Source: Clavulina sp. PMI_390 (lineage: Eukaryota; Basidiomycota; Agaricomycetes; Cantharellales; Hydnaceae). Taken from it: a DNA stretch of 64,000 nucleotides. The stretch covers positions 6,309-70,308 of the forward strand of contig WIDE01000039.1 in assembly GCA_015039315.1 (NCBI GenBank), written 5' to 3'. The notes below the pieces were generated by a model. The model ran no database searches and was not told the DNA's origin. It saw nothing but the letters and a program-made list of their open reading frames with translations. This document shows positions 59,714-64,000 of this stretch, in pieces. Position 1 is the stretch's first letter; each line of letters opens with the position of its first letter. Both the position numbers and the translations under genes were made by a program.

Positions 59714-62284
59714 TCAATACGCATAAAGTACCAATCGCGCGTTCCCGGACACCCACTCTCTCAGATCCTCGTCATCCCTGATCAATATCTTTTCCTTCCC
59801 CCGCCCCGCAGAGCTCTCCGGCTCGAATCTCAACTCAGTCACGTCAGCGCCAAGTCGATCCCGGATCTTTTCCAGCAGCTGAAGATGCGTCACCCTCGGG
59901 GAGACACGGATCGCGATGAGATCGTCCGTGGACGAGTGGAAAATCTTGACTTTGAGGAATTGAGCCGTAGAGATGGATTGAGACTGAGAGTGCGAGCGCG
60001 AGTGACCTGAAGAATGAGTGGAGCGCCCAGTGGATGGCGGAGCCTGGGAAGTGTTCGACGAGGCTGTGGGTGGGAGTGCAGAAGACTGGGTGGCTGGAGA
60101 GACTTGGGAGGCGCCATCGTAGGATGAAACGGAGCCTCTCTGCATAGTAGAGAGTGGGATTGTAAGGAATTGATTGATGATTAGTCAGCACAGTTGCATT
60201 GGAAGAGTACCAGAGATGGACAGAACGCACTGTATTTGTGTTGTCATACCCTCCTTGGGAGTATGCTGACGAACGCGACACCGCATCGTCCCTATACCCG
60301 TAGCCATTTCCGTTCCCATTCCCATGTCCATTCCCGTGCCCATTCTGGCTGCCCTCATGAATGCTGAGACTATTCATCCTCAGCTCCTCTGCCTCACGAT
60401 CCCTTTCTCTCTCGCGCTCCGAACGCCTAGAACTTGAAGGCTTGGACGACGCCGGCGGGGGCAGCACGACATCACCTGCCTTGCGCGAGAAGAATCGCCT
60501 CACAAGGTCACACCTGAGCACATACTCTGTTTCCCGCCGTTCACCCCGGATCGTGCTCGCCCCGTCTGAATCCGTCCCCAGTGCGATTAGCTCGCGTACA
60601 TAAACATCCAGATCTCGCCTCCGCTCCACTGTGACGGCTTCGTTGACTACCTCGACGGGACCCGGCATGTACGGGAGGATTCGCGAGGCATCCGTCAGGG
60701 GCGGGTCGCTAGGGTGCCGTTTCTCGCGCCCAGCCTCGACGGGCCATGTATCAAGGAGGTCCAGCTGGAACGCATAGAAATCGTCATAATTCCGGTACAG
60801 GACCATGGCGATCGGTGTGGGAGGGGGTTTGCTGGTCGGGTCATAGTCTTCGTGAGTGGAGGAGGAAGGGGAGCGGTTGGGAGAGGATGGGGTATCGGGT
60901 TGCCATCGGACATCAACGCGGAACCAGTACTCGCCGGATTCCTGGTGGAATGAGGGAATGGTCGCGAGAATCGGAAGTCCCGGAGGAAGGAGTTCCTCTT
61001 CATCTTCCTCGTAGTTCGCCTCGCCGCCAGGAGCGGGTGCAGCACCACCGTTTGCTCCTGGGGCGGAGGATGATGCCCATTGTGAATCGTTATGGCCCAC
61101 AGACGATCCACTGCGCCCATCTCCCGATCCGGGGCCGTTACGCTGCTGCTGGCTGAACCCATACCCGCTGCCACCGTTCATCCCTGCACCTCCAGCGAGA
61201 GGGGCCGTCATCGGTGGCGCACCCATCCCAGGCGTGGTGATTGGGGGGCTTGATGGCGTGGGATCGATTACGCCCAAAGGGATTGAGCTCTGCTTGTAGT
61301 CCAGCGTAGCCTTCTTCCACACTTCTACCTTTGGTAGTGTGCCTCGATCCATGCATTCATTGACTTCTGCCTCGGTCATCTTGCGCCCGCTTTGTGGCTC
61401 GCGCAGCTCAACGAATGATACAGGGATCAGACCTGGACCACCCAGGCGCCCGATGGGTTTAGCCACGAACCATTCGCGGTTTGACTGCGCAACGACCGTG
61501 ATGGCTTCACCGGCTCGAGCGTCAAGTTCATCGGGCCGCTCGGCACTGAAATCGTATTGAACAATTGCGAAGAAGGCAAGATGCTTGTTCGTGGGACCAG
61601 AGGGGACAGGAGGTGCTGACATAGGTGGATTCGGAATGGGACCACCTATATTGCGAGGAAATCCGGTGGTGGACAACGGACCGGGAGTTCTGGACCCATC
61701 AAATTCGGATTATTCCAACACGACAGCAGTCAACTTGTCAGGTTGAGCGCCTCAATCTTGGAGAGTGAGAAATAGAAACGCACTGAGCTTGTTTACCCAA
61801 AAGCTCGAACATATCGTGTGGCACAAGGCCTCTAGAGCCAACGTTTGGGTTCTGGACCTCATACCAGAGCGTACTGCGTCATTGATGGCCGATTATTGAA
61901 GCCGTGCATGCATAGAAAGAAATCGCAAGGAATTCGCAGAATGAACAGAAATCGGCGAGATATTGGCCATGGAAAAGGAGAGCTCGTCAGTTTCAAGTTT
62001 AGCTCGCATCAAAAAACTCCCGGACACCGCAGCACCCACTCCACATGATAAGACAAAACAACTCACCCACGGTATTCGACCTCACGTGTAACGTAGAAAA
62101 AATCCCCCTTGTTGAAGGACAGCTCTTGAGGTGCCGTAGCCCTCCTGTTCTCCACGGCTCGGATGACCTTGGAGGGTACAAAGTTCTTCGCGCTTTGTGG
62201 TTTTGACACGAGGCCACCACCATTAGGAGCGACGCCAGTAGCGGATTGAGCCTTCGCGTCTCGCGAGCGCCGGAGGAATGCCAT
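59714..62284 (-). CDS. BEM1/Scd2-like polarity scaffold (SH3-SH3-PX-PB1)
   Basis: Adaptor that links Cdc42, its exchange factor and PAK kinases at sites of polarised growth. Four exons: 62284..62067, 61873..61784, 61689..60231, 60139..59714; about 730 residues. First SH3 begins near residue 30 (VIRAVENRRATAPQELSFNK, then GDFFYV) and is split by introns 1 and 2. Second SH3: FAIVQYDFSAERPDELDA, REWFVAKPIGRLGGPGLIPV. A PX domain follows (EYWFRVDVRW, VLYRNYDDFYAFQLDLLDTW, LPYMPGP, LDVYVRELI). The C-terminal PB1 domain has the basic lysine (FLKVKIFHSSTDDLIAIRV) and an acidic OPCA-like end (IRDDEDLREWV). A Gly/Asn-His repeat (GHGNGHGNGNGNG) lies in the linker. Domain order matches Bem1. Confidence 0.93.
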
Positions 62285-63916
62285 TTGCACAGCAGAAGTC
62301 GTCGAGCGGCGAAGAAGAGAGTGATGTGATGATAGGAGAGAGAGAAGAAAGTAACGGTCAGAGAGGACGTCGAGTGCCTCCCAATCGCGAGGTTCGGATC
62401 ACAAGAGAGATCAGATATGGGTTAGGGGACGCTTTGCGTTGGGCGGTGATGTTTTGTGATCAAATCGAGAAGCAGCACTCGTTGCAAGGGAGAAGGGGTG
62501 TTGTCTTGACAGAGGCAAACCCAGTTTGTCGTTGTCGTGGTCGTCTTTTGTCGTAAGAGAGCCGGAAGTCGTCTTGGTCGTATTCTGACCGCAAGAGGGG
62601 AAATGCGAGAGGAGGGAGTGCAGTGAATGCAATCACGATCGGACGTACACCGGCACAAACACGGTGAGTTTGGCTTGGGTCAATAAGCGTAAGCAGCACC
62701 AAACACTGATCAGTTAAAAATCGTATGCATGCCCATATCATGATCTGGACACCAGGAACAACTGTTGCTATCAGTTCGAAATAGCACCGCTCTAGTTGCT
62801 TGGTCATATGTCGAGAGCATCTATCCTCCAGCACCCGTAGAGTGCGGGTATGAGTCACGTCTCCGCGCTCAGTTTAGGTATCCGTTCGGGCGGCGTTCCT
62901 TGTCACCACGACCGAAATGATCGCAGTACATAGTGCGATTTACCTCATGAGTGTACACAAAAACGTGAATTATCGTAACTTGTTTCCCTCAGTCTTATAC
63001 TCTGGGAAGTCTGCACGAGAAGCGACGCCCGACGGAAGGGTTGACTCTCGCGGAAATTAGTTTTGAATGCTCAGGAAAATCACCCCCGTAGTAATCGCGC
63101 AGATAACTTCATCTCTTGGTGCTCGGACGAGTTGTAAGTGAGTGAATTACTCGGATTGCGTCCACAATTTCGGGATACTGTTGACACTGTCATCTTATTA
63201 GAACCCATGATCGAGTCCTTGTACACCCCACTGAGTAAATCAGTCTTGGCTCACCACGTAGCAGGAGCACCCCACCTGATTGGTATCGCCATCGGCATCA
63301 CTGCAGACTTGAATCAATTGCCCATCAGGGCAACCATTTACTATCGCTAACGGGTCGATGCTTCAGTAGGTCTGATCCCAATGGCTGACATGTCCTTGTC
63401 TGAACCAACTTGTCGTTCACCTCGCTAGCAACTTGTGATGGTTTGGCGGCGGGTCGTGCCAGTGTCCCGATATCTCGGATGATCGATTTTTCTCGGAAAA
63501 CGAAGTTTTGATCGTGTCGCTGGCCCAGCATTCATCTCTCCCTCATAGTGAGAATGTCAAATCAACAAGAGCCAATCGTTCAACCTCTGGATATCCAAAA
63601 ATGCTTTGAATGAATTTCAGGCGGGTGGGATGGATCTGATGGGGGACTGCAAGAGCAGACTCATGAAGTTTGTTAGACGCTCCAAGCGAATCATACGCGA
63701 TATTCCCACCAGCTCATCTGCCCTTGTATCTAACCAAACAACCATAATTGCGAATTCCGCGCCTATCGAATTATCTATTCTGGTGATGATATTCCCATTA
63801 GGCGGATGGTCTTGTTACGGTCGCTCATAACTAGTGAATGGACAGTCACATGATTGTTACCCAGTGTTGTTGCCCCTCCAGTTAGACGCACGCTCACCAC
63901 TCGCCCTATTTTTAGC
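62285..63916. other. 1.6 kb intergenic region
   Basis: Promoter side of the BEM1-like gene and of the next F-box gene. Short frames only; nothing recognised. Confidence 0.45.
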
Positions 63917-64000
63917 ATGCAAGCCTCTAACTTCCCTCCAGATATCGTAGAGAAAATCCTCTGTCAAGCACATTATCTGGATATCGTGAGGTGCCGTAGA
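63917..64000 (+). CDS. F-box family protein, 5' end only (copy 8)
   Basis: ATG at 63917 opens MQASNFPPDIVEKILCQAHY and then LDIVRCRR, cut by the window end. It matches exon 1 of the other copies (FPPD...IL...IVRCR), including the position where the F-box intron would follow. 28 codons are visible. Confidence 0.75.
   Translation, partial: MQASNFPPDIVEKILCQAHYLDIVRCRR

Overview
The window looks like an Agaricomycete (mushroom-class basidiomycete) nuclear genome. Genes are packed with many short introns (about 50-80 bases), ribosomal-protein genes carry tiny 5' exons, and housekeeping genes resemble fungal orthologues. Large tandem families of F-box and membrane proteins would suit a Rhizoctonia/Ceratobasidiaceae-type genome, but that assignment is inference.

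Layout, left to right. Two reverse-strand F-box genes (the first cut by the window edge) are followed by a reverse-strand C2H2 zinc-finger gene (4.0-6.0 kb) and about 2.6 kb with no recognisable gene. A small mitochondrial-type protein gene and RPL3 diverge from 9.2-9.3 kb. Two forward F-box genes (11.2-15.7 kb) and an RTA1-like membrane protein gene (16.7-18.0 kb) come next. From 18.8 to 30.3 kb lies a forward tandem array of five copies (A-E) of one multi-exon membrane-protein family; D is a deleted pseudogene. A housekeeping block follows: glucosidase II beta (reverse) divergent from NOT3/NOT5 (forward). Three recently duplicated F-box genes (36.6-43.1 kb) lead to RPS25, an SDR dehydrogenase and an unrecognised tail-anchored protein gene. 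A second, inverted RTA1-like copy (48.7-50.0 kb), a 1.1 kb element with about 230-base terminal inverted repeats, and reverse-strand membrane-family copies F and G (52.3-57.6 kb) follow. A BEM1-like polarity scaffold gene (59.7-62.3 kb) and the start of an eighth F-box gene close the window.

The most unusual content is the membrane family. By hand-splicing I recovered the same 16-exon plan in six copies, including conserved 14- and 21-base microexons, several GC-AG introns, and a C-terminal acidic FPxEEE motif. Copy F is intact except for a 932-base TA-flanked transposon inserted inside its 21-base microexon. The F-box family also keeps one 5-exon plan in all members, with an intron splitting the F-box. 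Stable core genes therefore alternate with expanding lineage-specific families.

All exon boundaries were inferred by eye from splice consensus, reading-frame continuity and comparison between paralogues inside the window. No search or alignment program was run.
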